Shown here: one piece after another, positions 17,035 to 25,590 of the stretch | Layout: each line of letters opens with the position of its first letter | Position numbering within the stretch: position 1 is the first letter of the stretch | NCBI GenBank assembly: GCA_964515055.1 | Contig: CAZEUG010000002.1 | Span: 1 to 64,000 of the forward strand | Reading direction: 5' to 3' | Length of the DNA: 64,000 bases | From: QAMX01 sp964515055 | Lineage (GTDB): Bacteria; Bacillota; Clostridia; Oscillospirales; QAMX01 | Position numbers and translations under genes: made by a program | The notes under the pieces: generated by a model | What the model saw: only the letters and a program-made list of their open reading frames with translations | Told to the model about the DNA's origin: nothing | Databases searched by the model: none

Positions 17035-17063
17035 TTGACATTTTTCCGTTTTTATGGTATATT
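17035..17063 (+). promoter_or_regulatory. Consensus promoter of the pth-upp-degV operon
   Basis: A perfect TTGACA (17035-17040) and TATATT (17058-17063) are 17 bases apart, about 50 bases before the pth start. Confidence 0.9.
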
Positions 17064-17115
17064 ATTTAGTCAGAAGAATCCTTGATTTTCAGAGAGCTTA
17101 CGGAGTAGAAAACCC

Positions 17116-17748
17116 ATGTCGATTTTGGACAGTATCCTTTCTCAGCGCACGGCAGCTGTTCCGGGCGGAGCGCCCGCATTCTGCATCTGCTGTCTTGGCA
17201 ACCCCGGCCGCGAATACGACGGCACCCGTCACAACGCCGGATTTATGACCGCAGACCGCATCGCCGACGAAAAGGGCATTCGCCTGACCCGCCTGAAGTT
17301 CAAAGGCGTTTCCGGTGAACTGGTACACGCCGGTCAGAAAATCATGCTGCTCAAGCCGCAGACCTTCATGAACGCAAGCGGTGAAAGTGCGCGGGAGGCG
17401 CTGGCCTGGTTTCATCTGCCGCCGGAGCGTCTGATTGTCGTCTGCGATGATCTGGAGCTGCCCTGCGGCAAAATCCGCATTCGTTCCAAGGGCAGTGCCG
17501 GCGGGCACAACGGCCTGAAGAGCATCATTTCGCAGCTTGGAACAGACGCGTTTCCGCGTGTCAAAATCGGGATTGGCCGCCCGCAGTCTCCGGAATATGC
17601 CGTTGTCGACTATGTCCTCGGCCACTTTTCCGCAGAGGAACGGCCATTGATCGATACGGCTGTGCGCCGTGCGGCAGACGCCGCCCTCGAAATCACCGCA
17701 TCTTCACCGGAACAGGCCGCCGCACATTTCAACGGGCTGCGTGCCTGA
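17116..17748 (+). CDS. pth: Peptidyl-tRNA hydrolase
   Basis: This 210-residue enzyme releases tRNA from peptidyl-tRNAs that drop off ribosomes. Diagnostic stretches are CLGNPGREYDGTRHNAGF with the catalytic His39, KPQTFMNASG, and DDLELPCGKIRIRSKGSAGGHNGLKSI with the conserved Asp and the GGHNGL signature. The N-terminus is about 20 residues longer than in most homologues because the ATG at 17116 is the only start with reasonable spacing. It is the first gene of a + strand operon with upp, degV and a phosphodiesterase gene. Confidence 0.95.
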   Translation: MSILDSILSQRTAAVPGGAPAFCICCLGNPGREYDGTRHNAGFMTADRIADEKGIRLTRLKFKGVSGELVHAGQKIMLLKPQTFMNASGESAREALAWFHLPPERLIVVCDDLELPCGKIRIRSKGSAGGHNGLKSIISQLGTDAFPRVKIGIGRPQSPEYAVVDYVLGHFSAEERPLIDTAVRRAADAALEITASSPEQAAAHFNGLRA

Positions 17749-17799
17749 ATACTTGAAAAAAATCGGCGCACTGCGCCGTCAATGAAAGGGAGCTAAACC

Positions 17800-18444
17800 A
17801 TGTCGGAGCAAAAGACAGGGAAAGTTATGATTCTGGATCACCCGCTGATTCAGCACAAAATTTCCAAAATCCGCAACAAGCACACAGGCGTGAAGGAATT
17901 CAGAGAGCTGGCCAGCGAAATTGCAACGCTGATGGCCTATGAAGCCACCAGAAACCTGCCGCTGGAGGAAAAGGTCATTGAGACACCGGTTGCTCCGGCG
18001 ACCGTGAAGGTTCTGGCCGGTAAGAAGCTGGCGCTCGTCCCCATTCTGCGCGCCGGGCTGGGCATGGTGGACGGCGTTCTGACGCTGATTCCCGCCGCCA
18101 AGGTCGGCCACATTGGCCTGTACCGCGACCCTGAAACCCTGCAGCCGGTCAAATATTACTGCAAACTCCCCAGCGATATCGGCGACCGTGAGGTTTTCGT
18201 GCTCGACCCGATGCTTGCCACCGGCGGTTCGGCCAGCGCTGCCATCTCCTTCATCAAGGAAGAAGGCGCCCGCAGCATCACGCTGATGAACATCATTGCC
18301 GCTCCGGAGGGCATTGCCGCTGTCCATGAGCAGCATCCGGATGTCGATATTTACTGCGCCGCGCTCGATCAGGGGCTGAACGATCACGGCTACATCGTCC
18401 CCGGTCTCGGCGATGCGGGAGACCGCATTTTCGGCACCAAGTAA
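17800..18444 (+). CDS. upp: Uracil phosphoribosyltransferase
   Basis: This 214-residue cytoplasmic enzyme converts uracil and PRPP to UMP in pyrimidine salvage. Family features are DHPLIQHKISKIRN at the start, ILRAGLGMVDG, the PRPP-binding LDPMLATGGSA and the uracil-binding end GYIVPGLGDAGDRIFGTK. The length is standard. The ATG follows AAAGGGAGC. The gene begins 51 bases after pth; a short inverted repeat around 17764-17778 lies in that gap but lacks a T-run and is not a convincing terminator. Confidence 0.96.
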   Translation: MSEQKTGKVMILDHPLIQHKISKIRNKHTGVKEFRELASEIATLMAYEATRNLPLEEKVIETPVAPATVKVLAGKKLALVPILRAGLGMVDGVLTLIPAAKVGHIGLYRDPETLQPVKYYCKLPSDIGDREVFVLDPMLATGGSASAAISFIKEEGARSITLMNIIAAPEGIAAVHEQHPDVDIYCAALDQGLNDHGYIVPGLGDAGDRIFGTK

Positions 18445-18466
18445 GCTGCCCGCTTTGGCCGCTGAT

Positions 18467-18483
18467 CCGATCCTTCGGATCGG
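18467..18483 (+). terminator. Weak hairpin between upp and degV
   Basis: CCGATCC and GGATCGG form a 7-pair stem with a TTC loop, followed only by GATTTCAT. It may be a processing site or partial terminator. Confidence 0.3.
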
Positions 18484-18510
18484 GATTTCATCAGAATCGG
18501 AGGATTCCCT

Positions 18511-19377
18511 ATGAGTTCCGTCAAAATTCTCACCGATTCCTGCTGCGACCTGACGCCTGAACAGATTCGGCAGCACGGAATCACCATCCTGCCGCTGTAT
18601 GTCATGCTCGGCGATTCGGTGTATCGTGACGGCGTGGACATCACGCCGCAGACCATCTACCAGTATTTCCGGGAAACCGGCAACACCCCAAAAACCTCGG
18701 CCGCCAACACGCTGGACTATCAGGATCTGTTCCGGCCGTTTGTCGAGGCGGGGGATTCCATCATCTACATCGGCATCTCACTTGGCTTTTCCTGCACCGT
18801 CACAAACGCCCGGCTGGCTGCCGCCGAATTTCCGGATGCGAAAATCGCCTGCATTGACTCCAAAAACCTCTCGACCGGGATTGGTCTGCTCGTTCTGCGC
18901 GCCGCAGAAATGGCAGAGGCCGGTGCGACGTTCGAAGAGATCGTCCCCGCCATTGAAACACTGACCGACTATGTCCGTGCCAGCTTTATCATTGAGCGGC
19001 TGGATTATCTGCGCGCCGGTGGGCGCTGTTCCCTGCTGACGGCTGTCGGCGCTCAGATGCTCAGCATCAAGCCGGAAATTGCCGTGCGCGGCGGGCTGAT
19101 GTCCAACCGCTCCAAGTTCCGCGGCTCCATGACCTCGTGCGGTGCCAAATACGTCAACTCCCTGCTGGCTGATCTGGGGGCGATTGACAAGCGCCGCGCC
19201 TTCGTCACCTATACGGAGGACACCGACCCGGAAATCGTCGAAGCCGTCTACCAGACGGCGGCGGATACGCATTATTTCGATGAAATTATCCAGTCCCATG
19301 CCGGTTCCGTTGTCACCAGCCACTGCGGCCGCAACACGATCGGCCTGCTCTTCATTGACAAGCTGCCCGGAGAATAA
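18511..19377 (+). CDS. DegV family fatty-acid-binding protein
   Basis: This 288-residue protein has the DegV fold. The N-terminal signature is KILTDSCCDLTPEQIRQHGI, then LPLYVMLGDSVYRDGVDI and TSAAN, where the Thr-Ser pair contacts the fatty acid head group. Later motifs YIGISLGFSCTVTNA, DSKNLSTGIGLLVLRAAEM and IERLDYLRAGGRCS match the family. In Gram-positive bacteria related proteins (FakB) present fatty acids to the kinase FakA; whether this copy does so is inferred, since no fakA gene is in the window. ATG after ATCGGAGG. Confidence 0.92.
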   Translation: MSSVKILTDSCCDLTPEQIRQHGITILPLYVMLGDSVYRDGVDITPQTIYQYFRETGNTPKTSAANTLDYQDLFRPFVEAGDSIIYIGISLGFSCTVTNARLAAAEFPDAKIACIDSKNLSTGIGLLVLRAAEMAEAGATFEEIVPAIETLTDYVRASFIIERLDYLRAGGRCSLLTAVGAQMLSIKPEIAVRGGLMSNRSKFRGSMTSCGAKYVNSLLADLGAIDKRRAFVTYTEDTDPEIVEAVYQTAADTHYFDEIIQSHAGSVVTSHCGRNTIGLLFIDKLPGE

Positions 19378-19383
19378 GCCGAT

Positions 19384-19884
19384 ATGCGGATTCTGGTTCT
19401 TTCCGATACACACGGTGACCTGGAAGCCATTCGTCTGGCTCTGGCGGCGGAGCAGCCCGATCAGATTCTGCATCTGGGCGACTGTGCGGGCGACCTGTTT
19501 TTCGTCCTGCGGGACGTGCTGCGCGAAAAGCCCGCCTTTCCCTTTCGTGCCGTCTGCGGCAATTGCGACCCGTCCGGCGCCGCGCCGGAGGAGCTGACGC
19601 TTTCGCTGGAAGGGCATACACTCTGGATGCTGCACGGGCACACACGCGGCGTCAAGTACAGTGATGCATCCCTGCTGGCCGAAGCCGCCCGGCAGAACGC
19701 CGGAATCGTCCTCTTTGGCCATACGCACATTCCCCGCATGGAAACGGTCGATGGACGTCTGCTGATCAACCCCGGCAGTGCCAGACGCCGATTTGCGTCG
19801 GATGCGCGCCCGGCCGGCTATGCCGTGCTGACGCTGGACGGTTCGTCTGTGTCGACCGCATGGCGTTCGTTCCCGCGCCTGTAG
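19384..19884 (+). CDS. YfcE-like metallophosphoesterase
   Basis: This 166-residue protein has the calcineurin-like metal site in order: LSDTHGD (Asp and His), HLGDCAGD, CGNCD, LHGHTRGV and FGHTHIPR, with the closing NPGS. This spacing is that of the YfcE/MJ0936 group of small manganese-dependent phosphodiesterases. The physiological substrate is unknown. It begins 6 bases after the degV stop and is the last gene of the operon, just before a strong terminator. Confidence 0.93.
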   Translation: MRILVLSDTHGDLEAIRLALAAEQPDQILHLGDCAGDLFFVLRDVLREKPAFPFRAVCGNCDPSGAAPEELTLSLEGHTLWMLHGHTRGVKYSDASLLAEAARQNAGIVLFGHTHIPRMETVDGRLLINPGSARRRFASDARPAGYAVLTLDGSSVSTAWRSFPRL

Positions 19885-19903
19885 TCCAAATCCCCTGCAA
19901 AAT

Positions 19904-19940
19904 AAACAGCCGCTGCACATATTTTGTGCAGTGGCTGTTT
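19904..19940. terminator. Bidirectional terminator
   Basis: AAACAGCCGCTGCACA pairs with TGTGCAGTGGCTGTTT around a short T-rich loop, with one G-T pair and T-rich flanks on both strands. It separates the convergent phosphodiesterase and zinc-ribbon genes. Confidence 0.85.
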
Positions 19941-19964
19941 TCGTTGGGTCAGGTGGGAGCCGGC

Positions 19965-21122
19965 TTACCGGCTGATGGCCTGCTGATAGTATGCTTCGAT
20001 TTCATCCAGATCGCAGGAGGCGTCTCCGATGGAATCAAACTCAATGGACATCGAGAATGCGGCGTCGGAGACCATACCGGACGTGGCCGTTCCGTCCGTG
20101 CCCATATCTTCCGGATTCTCCATTGCAAAGTTGAACCGGATCGCGGTCAGATAGCCGTCCCGAATCGTCCAGGAGAGGTTGAAATCCAGTACACCAGCCT
20201 TGGCGTATGCGCTGTCCTTCATTTCTTCCCATTCGTCTTCCGTGATGCCGACCTTCTCCAGAATGTCGGAGAGGCTGTCGATGCAATTCACAAAGCTGTC
20301 GATGGAATGGAGTCCAATCGACCAGGTTGTGCCCTTTTTGCCCTTTGTGCAGTCAAATTCGCAGTTTTTCTGCAGCCAGCGTTGGCTGTTGATGCGGTCA
20401 TAGAGCTCCAGGACGAAGTCGCTGACATCGTCCTGGTTCGATTTTTTAACAGAGAAAGAGACAATGTAATCCACCAGGTCTTCCACCGGTTCGTCGCTCT
20501 TCACAATCGCGACGATTTCATTCAGGACATCGGCGACGTCATCGTCCATTTCTTCGACGTACCACCTGTTATTTATCTGTTCAAAGGTGTTGTTCTCCCA
20601 GAGATACCCCGTCATGCTGTCGGTTTGCGTGCCATACCTGGAGTTCTCTATGCGTTGATCGATACCGACCACACCGGAGATGGTCTTTTTCCTCAGGTTC
20701 AGCACCAGCGATCCGTTCGCATCCATTGTCAGTGTCTGCGTGTTACCGCCGTAGCTCTTAGTTTGCGCCGTGCTGAGGCTGCAATCAAACGACTCCGACT
20801 GAATCGTTTTCTGCAGCGCGGAGACCATTTCATCCAGCACTCCGTTGCCGCTGCCGCCGCCGAAAATCAGGATGCAGACGACAACCACAGCAGCCACCAC
20901 GACACCACCGCCAACCAGTGCAGCAATCAGCTTGCCACGGCCGCGCTTTGCGGGCTGCTGCGGATACACAGGCTGCGCATAGGTCGGCTGCTGATACGCG
21001 GGTTGGGCGTACTGCTGGGGTGCATACTGCTGTGCGGGCTGCTGACGGCCGGTCGATGCACCGCAGTTGGCGCAGAACGCCGCATCATCGGCGAGCCTGG
21101 TGCCGCAGTTTTGACAGAACAT
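19965..21122 (-). CDS. Zinc-ribbon membrane protein of unknown function
   Basis: This 385-residue protein starts MFCQNCGTRLADDAAFCANC, a zinc ribbon with four cysteines in two CxxC pairs. A Gln/Pro/Tyr-rich low-complexity linker follows (about 27-58), then a basic stop and one membrane helix (65-87), and a roughly 295-residue extracytoplasmic domain. That domain is acidic, with EQINNRWYVEEMDDD and many beta-strand-like stretches; I do not recognise it. The start is set by AGGAGG 7 bases upstream. It lies 42 bases after the amidohydrolase gene and is probably cotranscribed. Such proteins are frequent in Clostridia. Confidence 0.8.
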   Translation of the reverse strand: MFCQNCGTRLADDAAFCANCGASTGRQQPAQQYAPQQYAQPAYQQPTYAQPVYPQQPAKRGRGKLIAALVGGGVVVAAVVVVCILIFGGGSGNGVLDEMVSALQKTIQSESFDCSLSTAQTKSYGGNTQTLTMDANGSLVLNLRKKTISGVVGIDQRIENSRYGTQTDSMTGYLWENNTFEQINNRWYVEEMDDDVADVLNEIVAIVKSDEPVEDLVDYIVSFSVKKSNQDDVSDFVLELYDRINSQRWLQKNCEFDCTKGKKGTTWSIGLHSIDSFVNCIDSLSDILEKVGITEDEWEEMKDSAYAKAGVLDFNLSWTIRDGYLTAIRFNFAMENPEDMGTDGTATSGMVSDAAFSMSIEFDSIGDASCDLDEIEAYYQQAISR

Positions 21123-21164
21123 AAGACATCCTCCTGATTGATATTTCCACAACTGTATGACAGG

Positions 21165-21962
21165 TTATTCCAGACGGAGCAGCTTTTCGGCGTTTCGATG
21201 GAGAATCAGCTCCCGCTCGTCGTCAGTCAACTCCAGCCGCAGGAACCGTTCATACTCTCCGGCATGATCCCACATCGGATAGTCGGTTCCGAAGAGGCAG
21301 TGATCGGCGCCGAAGGCGTGTACCAGCTCGACGGCGCGTTCCGGCGTCAGGAACGGGAGGGAGGACGAGGTATCGACATAGACCCCCGTCCCGGCCAGGA
21401 CGCGCTCTGCTCGATCCCAGACCGAGTATCCGCCGAAGTGTGCGCCGATGACCTGGAGCTTCGGGAAACGGCGAATCACGTTCAGCAGTCGTTCCGGCGT
21501 GGTATTTTCCGTATTCAGGTCGCCCATGTGCAGGAGCACCGGCAGGCGGCCTTCCAGAATTTCGTACATATACAGGACATCGTCATCATCGAGGCGGAAG
21601 CCCTGAAAATCCGCATGGAGCTTGACGCCGCAGAGGCCGTTGGCAATCATGCGGTCAACCTCCTCCGCCAGACCCTCCATGTGCGGGTGCAGCGTACCGA
21701 ACGGAATCAGCTCCGGATGTGCGGCGGCGGAGGCGCAGAGAAAATCGTTCACGGAGTGAACCTGATCCGGGCGTGTCGCGGTGGAATGCACCAGATAACG
21801 GGAGCATTGAATTGCGGCGCCATCCTCCAGCAGGTCGCTGATGGTTCCGGCGCGGCTCATTTGAATGCCGTAGTATCCGCCGGTCGCTGCCACGGCGCGT
21901 GCCGCGACCTTTTCCGGAAAAATGTGGACGTGAAAATCGATGATGGTTTGGGGACGTTCCAT
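21165..21962 (-). CDS. Amidohydrolase family 2 metal-dependent hydrolase
   Basis: This 265-residue TIM-barrel enzyme has the metal ligands of the amidohydrolase 2 group: DFHVHIFP at the first strand, GVKLHADFQGF, LLHMGD, VIGAHFGG and a final FGTDYPMWDH containing the catalytic Asp. This group includes ACMSD-like decarboxylases and lactone or amide hydrolases, so the reaction is unclear. There is no signal peptide. It has its own strong promoter and is followed by the zinc-ribbon gene. Confidence 0.85.
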   Translation of the reverse strand: MERPQTIIDFHVHIFPEKVAARAVAATGGYYGIQMSRAGTISDLLEDGAAIQCSRYLVHSTATRPDQVHSVNDFLCASAAAHPELIPFGTLHPHMEGLAEEVDRMIANGLCGVKLHADFQGFRLDDDDVLYMYEILEGRLPVLLHMGDLNTENTTPERLLNVIRRFPKLQVIGAHFGGYSVWDRAERVLAGTGVYVDTSSSLPFLTPERAVELVHAFGADHCLFGTDYPMWDHAGEYERFLRLELTDDERELILHRNAEKLLRLE

Positions 21963-22025
21963 AAGTACCTGATTTGCTGTGCCGGGAATGGGGGCGCAGT
22001 TCCTTTCGTTTTCAATTCTGTATGT

Positions 22026-22054
22026 ATTATACTCGTTTTACGCGCAAAACGCAA
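22026..22054 (-). promoter_or_regulatory. Promoter of the amidohydrolase gene
   Basis: On the - strand TTGCGT (22054-22049) and a perfect TATAAT (22031-22026) are 17 bases apart, about 64 bases upstream of the start. Confidence 0.82.
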
Positions 22055-22226
22055 TATGCAAGCGTTATGAAAGATATTTCCCGTGCAGAAGGGAATGGCA
22101 GCATTTTCCCCACGCGCCCGGCCGTGACCGGCTTTTTCCGGGTGATTCCCATCGGTTTCAGCCGCCGTTGTCTTCCCTTTTATCCGCCGCGTGCAAATTT
22201 TTTCTTCTGATTTTTCAAAAAAGCGC

Positions 22227-22255
22227 TTGACAGTTTCCTACCTTGGAATTATAAT
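22227..22255 (+). promoter_or_regulatory. Consensus promoter of greA
   Basis: Perfect TTGACA (22227-22232) and perfect TATAAT (22250-22255) with 17 bases between. The predicted start near 22262 leaves an 88-base leader. Confidence 0.93.
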
Positions 22256-22262
22256 ACATAAT

Positions 22263-22288
22263 GATACCCGTTTCGCGGGTGTCTTTTT
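22263..22288 (+). terminator. Terminator-like hairpin at the start of the greA leader
   Basis: GATACCCG and CGGGTGTC form an 8-pair stem with loop TTTCG, followed directly by TTTTT (22284-22288). It lies immediately after the predicted transcription start and has no upstream + strand gene to terminate, so it would act on greA transcripts themselves. Confidence 0.6.
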
Positions 22289-22349
22289 GGCCATGCAAAA
22301 GGCCGCAGAATCTGATTTCTCATTTGAATCAAATGATTGAGGTGTACAA

Positions 22350-22817
22350 ATGTCCAAGGTTTTCAAACTCAGCCAGGCAAAATATGATCAGCTTCAGGAA
22401 GAGCTCGCCTATCTCCGTGGAGACCGTGAGCGCGAGGTTGCGCAGGCCATCAAGGAAGCGCGCAGCTACGGCGACCTCTCCGAAAACAGCGAATACGATG
22501 AAGCCCGCAACGATCAGGGGCGTCTCTATGCCCGCATCGCCGAAGTTGAGGCCATTCTGAAAAATTATGTCATCGTCAACGAAGCGGACACCTCCGCAGA
22601 TGAAGTCGGCATCGGTTCCACCGTCACGCTCGACTACGGTGACGGCTGCCCCGAAGAAATGAAAATTGTCGGCTCGCAGGAATCCGATCCGATGAATATG
22701 CTCATCAGCGATGAATCGCCTGTCGGCCGCGCGCTGATCGGCCACCATCTGGGGGACGTCATCTCCTATGAATCTCCGAACGGCATGATCCAGTGCAAGA
22801 TCATTGCGCTGAACTGA
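22350..22817 (+). CDS. greA: Transcription elongation factor GreA
   Basis: This 155-residue factor rescues backtracked RNA polymerase by stimulating transcript cleavage. The N-terminal coiled coil carries the two acidic tip residues in the GDLSENSEYDEARNDQGR region, and the C-terminal half is the FKBP-like domain with TVTLDYGD and the end SYESPNGMIQCKIIALN. The length is typical (156-160). The ATG follows TTGAGGTGTACAA. It has a strong promoter and a hairpin-containing leader, and is followed by a membrane protein gene starting 5 bases after its stop. Confidence 0.95.
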   Translation: MSKVFKLSQAKYDQLQEELAYLRGDREREVAQAIKEARSYGDLSENSEYDEARNDQGRLYARIAEVEAILKNYVIVNEADTSADEVGIGSTVTLDYGDGCPEEMKIVGSQESDPMNMLISDESPVGRALIGHHLGDVISYESPNGMIQCKIIALN

Positions 22818-22822
22818 ACGCC

Positions 22823-23488
22823 ATGCGCAGCGATTCAGACCGCAGAACCATCAGAGAGCTTGGATTCCGGCGCTGGTGCCGGGAGGTGCTCTTTTATCAC
22901 TACAAATGGCACATCATCGGCACCATTGCGCTGATTGTCGTTGTTGTTGCCATGTTTTCGCTCAACGCCGCCGTGCCGGAAAATGACGCGGTTGTTGTGG
23001 TGGCTGTTTCCCAGACGCTGGACGGCGAGGTCATCAACGAGCTCAAGCTGGAAATCGGGCGCGTTCTCGGCGATCGGGACGGCGACGGGCAGATCATCAT
23101 CAACGTGTTGCAGTACCTGCTGAACCCGCGGGACGGCATCTATGACGATACGGTGCAGAGCAACGCCACGGCCATGGTCACATCGTTTCTGAACGACGAA
23201 ATGGTGCTGTATCTGATGGACCGTCAAAATCTGGAAGTGTACAACACGCCCGAAAAAGGGCTGTTCAACGCCGAGATGGCTCTGGAATTCGGCGGCAGCG
23301 GCGGTGCTGTTTCCCTGGCAGAGCTGCCGCTGTTTCAGCAGCTTGGTCTGACCGGCGAGAACACGCTGTATGCCTGTTTGAAAACGCAGCCGTATGTATC
23401 GTCCCAATCGGACGAAGACTTCTATCGGACTGCGCGTACCATCCTGTCCGGCCTGCTGGCCACCCGCTCTGAGGAGGTTCAGCCATGA
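22823..23488 (+). CDS. Single-pass membrane protein of unknown function
   Basis: This 221-residue protein has a basic N-terminus (MRSDSDRRTIRELGFRRW), one membrane helix from about residue 28 to 50, and a roughly 165-residue extracytoplasmic domain rich in acidic and hydrophobic residues, including GDRDGDGQIIINV, which resembles a calcium-binding loop only superficially. I recognise no family. The ATG at 22823 has a weak ribosome site; an upstream in-frame ATG inside greA is possible. Its stop overlaps the next start (ATGA), so it is coupled to the methyltransferase gene. Confidence 0.7.
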   Translation: MRSDSDRRTIRELGFRRWCREVLFYHYKWHIIGTIALIVVVVAMFSLNAAVPENDAVVVVAVSQTLDGEVINELKLEIGRVLGDRDGDGQIIINVLQYLLNPRDGIYDDTVQSNATAMVTSFLNDEMVLYLMDRQNLEVYNTPEKGLFNAEMALEFGGSGGAVSLAELPLFQQLGLTGENTLYACLKTQPYVSSQSDEDFYRTARTILSGLLATRSEEVQP

Positions 23489-24291
23489 CCAGAGATCGGA
23501 TTACGTCCCGCGCCAATCCGCTTGTAAAGCGTCTGCGTGCGCTGGGTGCGGAACGCCGGACGCGGGAAGCGGAGCGGCTCTACCTCTGTGAGGGCGAGGT
23601 CATGCTGCATGAAGCGCTGCTTTCGCACGTACCGGTTCGCGACGTGCTGTATGGCAGTCATGCATCCGCCGCGCTGCTCGATGAGGCCGCCGCGCAGGGG
23701 GCTCAGCTCTTTGCCGCGGCAGACGAGATCGTCGCATACTGTGCTTCGGTCGTCTCCGCGCAGTCGCTTGTTTTTACCGTACAAATGCCCGACGGCGGCG
23801 ATTCCACCATGCAGTCGGCAACGCGCCTTATGCTGCTGGACGGCGTCGCTGACCCCGGCAATGCGGGAACCATCCTGCGAATTGCCGACGCCTTCTCCTT
23901 TGATGCGATCTGGCTGACCGGTGCCTGCGTGGATTTGTATGCACCCAAGGTTGTCCGTTCGGCCATGGGTGCGCGGTTTCGCGTGCCGACCGTTTCCTTT
24001 GCGAACCGGCAGGATGCTGTCGATGCCGTCCGGGCACTCGGTCTGCCGCTGTTCGGTTCGACGCTGTCTCCGGACAGCACGCCGTTTGACGCGCAGGATT
24101 TATCCCGCGGGTGCATCGTTCTGGGCAACGAAGCCAACGGCGTCTCGCCGGAGCTTCTCGCTCAATGTGACCTGCGCATTCATATTCCCATGACCGGTTC
24201 CGCGGAATCGCTGAATGTGGCCGTGGCGGCCGGGATTCTGGCCTGTCACAGCACGCGGCCGCGAAACGCAGCCGCCGGTACCCCCTGCTGA
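23485..24291 (+). CDS. TrmH/SpoU-family RNA 2'-O-methyltransferase
   Basis: This 268-residue SPOUT enzyme uses S-adenosylmethionine to methylate a ribose in rRNA or tRNA. The three SPOUT motifs are DGVADPGNAGTILRIADAF with the catalytic Asn and Arg, IVLGNEANGVSPELL, and IPMTGSAESLNVAVAAGIL, which forms the trefoil knot. Residues 1-100 form the substrate-binding domain seen in RlmB/TsnR-like proteins. The ATG overlaps the preceding stop by 4 bases. The exact target nucleotide is unknown; 23S rRNA is common for this branch. Confidence 0.9.
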   Translation: MTRDRITSRANPLVKRLRALGAERRTREAERLYLCEGEVMLHEALLSHVPVRDVLYGSHASAALLDEAAAQGAQLFAAADEIVAYCASVVSAQSLVFTVQMPDGGDSTMQSATRLMLLDGVADPGNAGTILRIADAFSFDAIWLTGACVDLYAPKVVRSAMGARFRVPTVSFANRQDAVDAVRALGLPLFGSTLSPDSTPFDAQDLSRGCIVLGNEANGVSPELLAQCDLRIHIPMTGSAESLNVAVAAGILACHSTRPRNAAAGTPC

Positions 24292-24340
24292 GCATTCGGG
24301 GTGCGGTGCGCATGGAGATTTTGGAAAGGAGCGACAAGCA

Positions 24341-25519
24341 ATGCTTCTGCACTGGGTCTGGCTTTCCACGCTTCCCGGCCTGTCTCCGCGAAAGGCGGCG
24401 CGTCTGCTGGATGAAATCGGCGCGCCACTCGAAATTTACAACGCGTCTCCCGCGCAGCTGTCGGAGGTTTCCGGCATCACTGCGGCCGACATAGCTGCCC
24501 TATCGGACAAAACGTTGAAGCGCGCCTCCAGGGTTCTGGACGACAGCGCCCGGCTCGGCCAGCAGCTGCTGACGCTCCACGACGCTGCCTATCCGGAGCT
24601 TCTGCGCGCCATTGATGACCCGCCCACCGTCCTCTACTGCCGCGGCAAGCTGCAGTCGCTCTCCTTCCGCCCCGCCGTCGCCGTGGTCGGGCCGCGACGC
24701 GTCTCGCCCTATGGCTACCGCGTCACCAAATCGCTTTCGTATCAGCTGGCACAGGCCGGTGTAACGATTGTTTCCGGCATGGCCGCCGGTACCGATGCTG
24801 CCGCACACGCGGCGGCGCTGGAGGCCGGAAAGCCGACCATCGCCGTGCTGGGCTGCGGTCTGGATGTCTGCTACCCCACGGAAAACGGTGCGCTGTTCAA
24901 CCAGATTCCGAAAACCGGGCTGTTGATCAGCGAATATCCGCCGGGAACACCGCCGCTTGCCGCCAATTTTCCCGCCAGAAACCGCATCATCAGCGGGCTG
25001 TGCTGCGCGGTTCTTCTGCCGGAAGCGCCCAGGCGCAGCGGTTCTCTGATCACCGCCGCCTGTGCGCTCGATCAGGGGCGTGATGTGTTTGCCGTCCCCG
25101 GCAACATTGACGTTCCCTCCTCCGTCGGCGCGAATCTGCTCATTCAGGACGGCGCCCGACTCGTCACCTGCGCCGATGACATTTTATCGGAGCTGGCTCC
25201 GCGATATCCGGAGCTTCTGCAGGCGGAAGCACAGCCGGCAGAAACACTCGCCGCAGCGGACGATCCCTACGCCACCGGCGTAACGGCGCCGCCGCTTCAG
25301 CCCGCCGAGCCCACATCGGAGCTGCTGCAGGCCGCCGCAGATGGTGCCCGCCCGCTCGCCGAACGGCTCATTTCCCTGCTGTCCCGTGGGGCGCTCCACG
25401 CGGATACGCTGATTGCGGCCGTCCCGGAATCCGCCGCCGACGTCACGGCGGCATTGACCATGCTGGAGCTGGAGGGGCAAATCGTTCAGCATCCCGGCAA
25501 AATTTTCGCACGTTCCTGA
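24341..25519 (+). CDS. dprA: DNA processing protein DprA
   Basis: This 392-residue protein loads RecA onto incoming single-stranded DNA in natural transformation. Residues 1-70 form a helix-hairpin-helix/SAM-like domain. The central Rossmann-like domain carries VVGPRRVSPYGY, IVSGMAAGTDAAAH, VLGCGLDVCYPTEN and the tail motif ITAACALDQGRDVFAVPGNI. The last 60 residues are a winged helix (DTLIAAVPESAADVTAALTML). The ATG follows GGAAAGGAGC. With comF elsewhere in the window this hints at competence, though DprA is also widespread in non-transformable species. Confidence 0.93.
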   Translation: MLLHWVWLSTLPGLSPRKAARLLDEIGAPLEIYNASPAQLSEVSGITAADIAALSDKTLKRASRVLDDSARLGQQLLTLHDAAYPELLRAIDDPPTVLYCRGKLQSLSFRPAVAVVGPRRVSPYGYRVTKSLSYQLAQAGVTIVSGMAAGTDAAAHAAALEAGKPTIAVLGCGLDVCYPTENGALFNQIPKTGLLISEYPPGTPPLAANFPARNRIISGLCCAVLLPEAPRRSGSLITAACALDQGRDVFAVPGNIDVPSSVGANLLIQDGARLVTCADDILSELAPRYPELLQAEAQPAETLAAADDPYATGVTAPPLQPAEPTSELLQAAADGARPLAERLISLLSRGALHADTLIAAVPESAADVTAALTMLELEGQIVQHPGKIFARS

Positions 25520-25546
25520 ACCGCGCCTTTCAGGTTCGGTTTTTTA
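25516..25546 (+). terminator. Terminator overlapping the dprA stop codon
   Basis: CTGAACC (25516-25522) pairs with GGTTCGG (25533-25539, one G-T pair) around a 10-base loop, followed by seven T. It includes the dprA stop codon. A weak promoter candidate (TTCGGT, 18 bases, GATAAT at 25559-25564) follows for topA. Confidence 0.65.
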
Positions 25547-25590
25547 CCATGAAAGCAAGATAATCTGCAAACAAGAAAGTTGGATCAAAG

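Larger units (their letters stand above)
21963..22349. other. Divergent intergenic region before greA
   Basis: This 387-base stretch has no credible gene. It holds the - strand promoter of the amidohydrolase (22026-22054), the + strand promoter of greA (22227-22255) and a leader hairpin (22263-22288). Between 22060 and 22226 the sequence contains a short CCGG-rich inverted repeat ending in TTTTT near 22134, but I cannot assign it a role. Confidence 0.6.

Noticed and set aside
17764..17778. Inverted repeat CGGCGC-ACT-GCGCCG between pth and upp as a terminator
   Set aside because: No T-run follows on the + strand and the next ribosome site begins directly after it, so the genes are probably cotranscribed.
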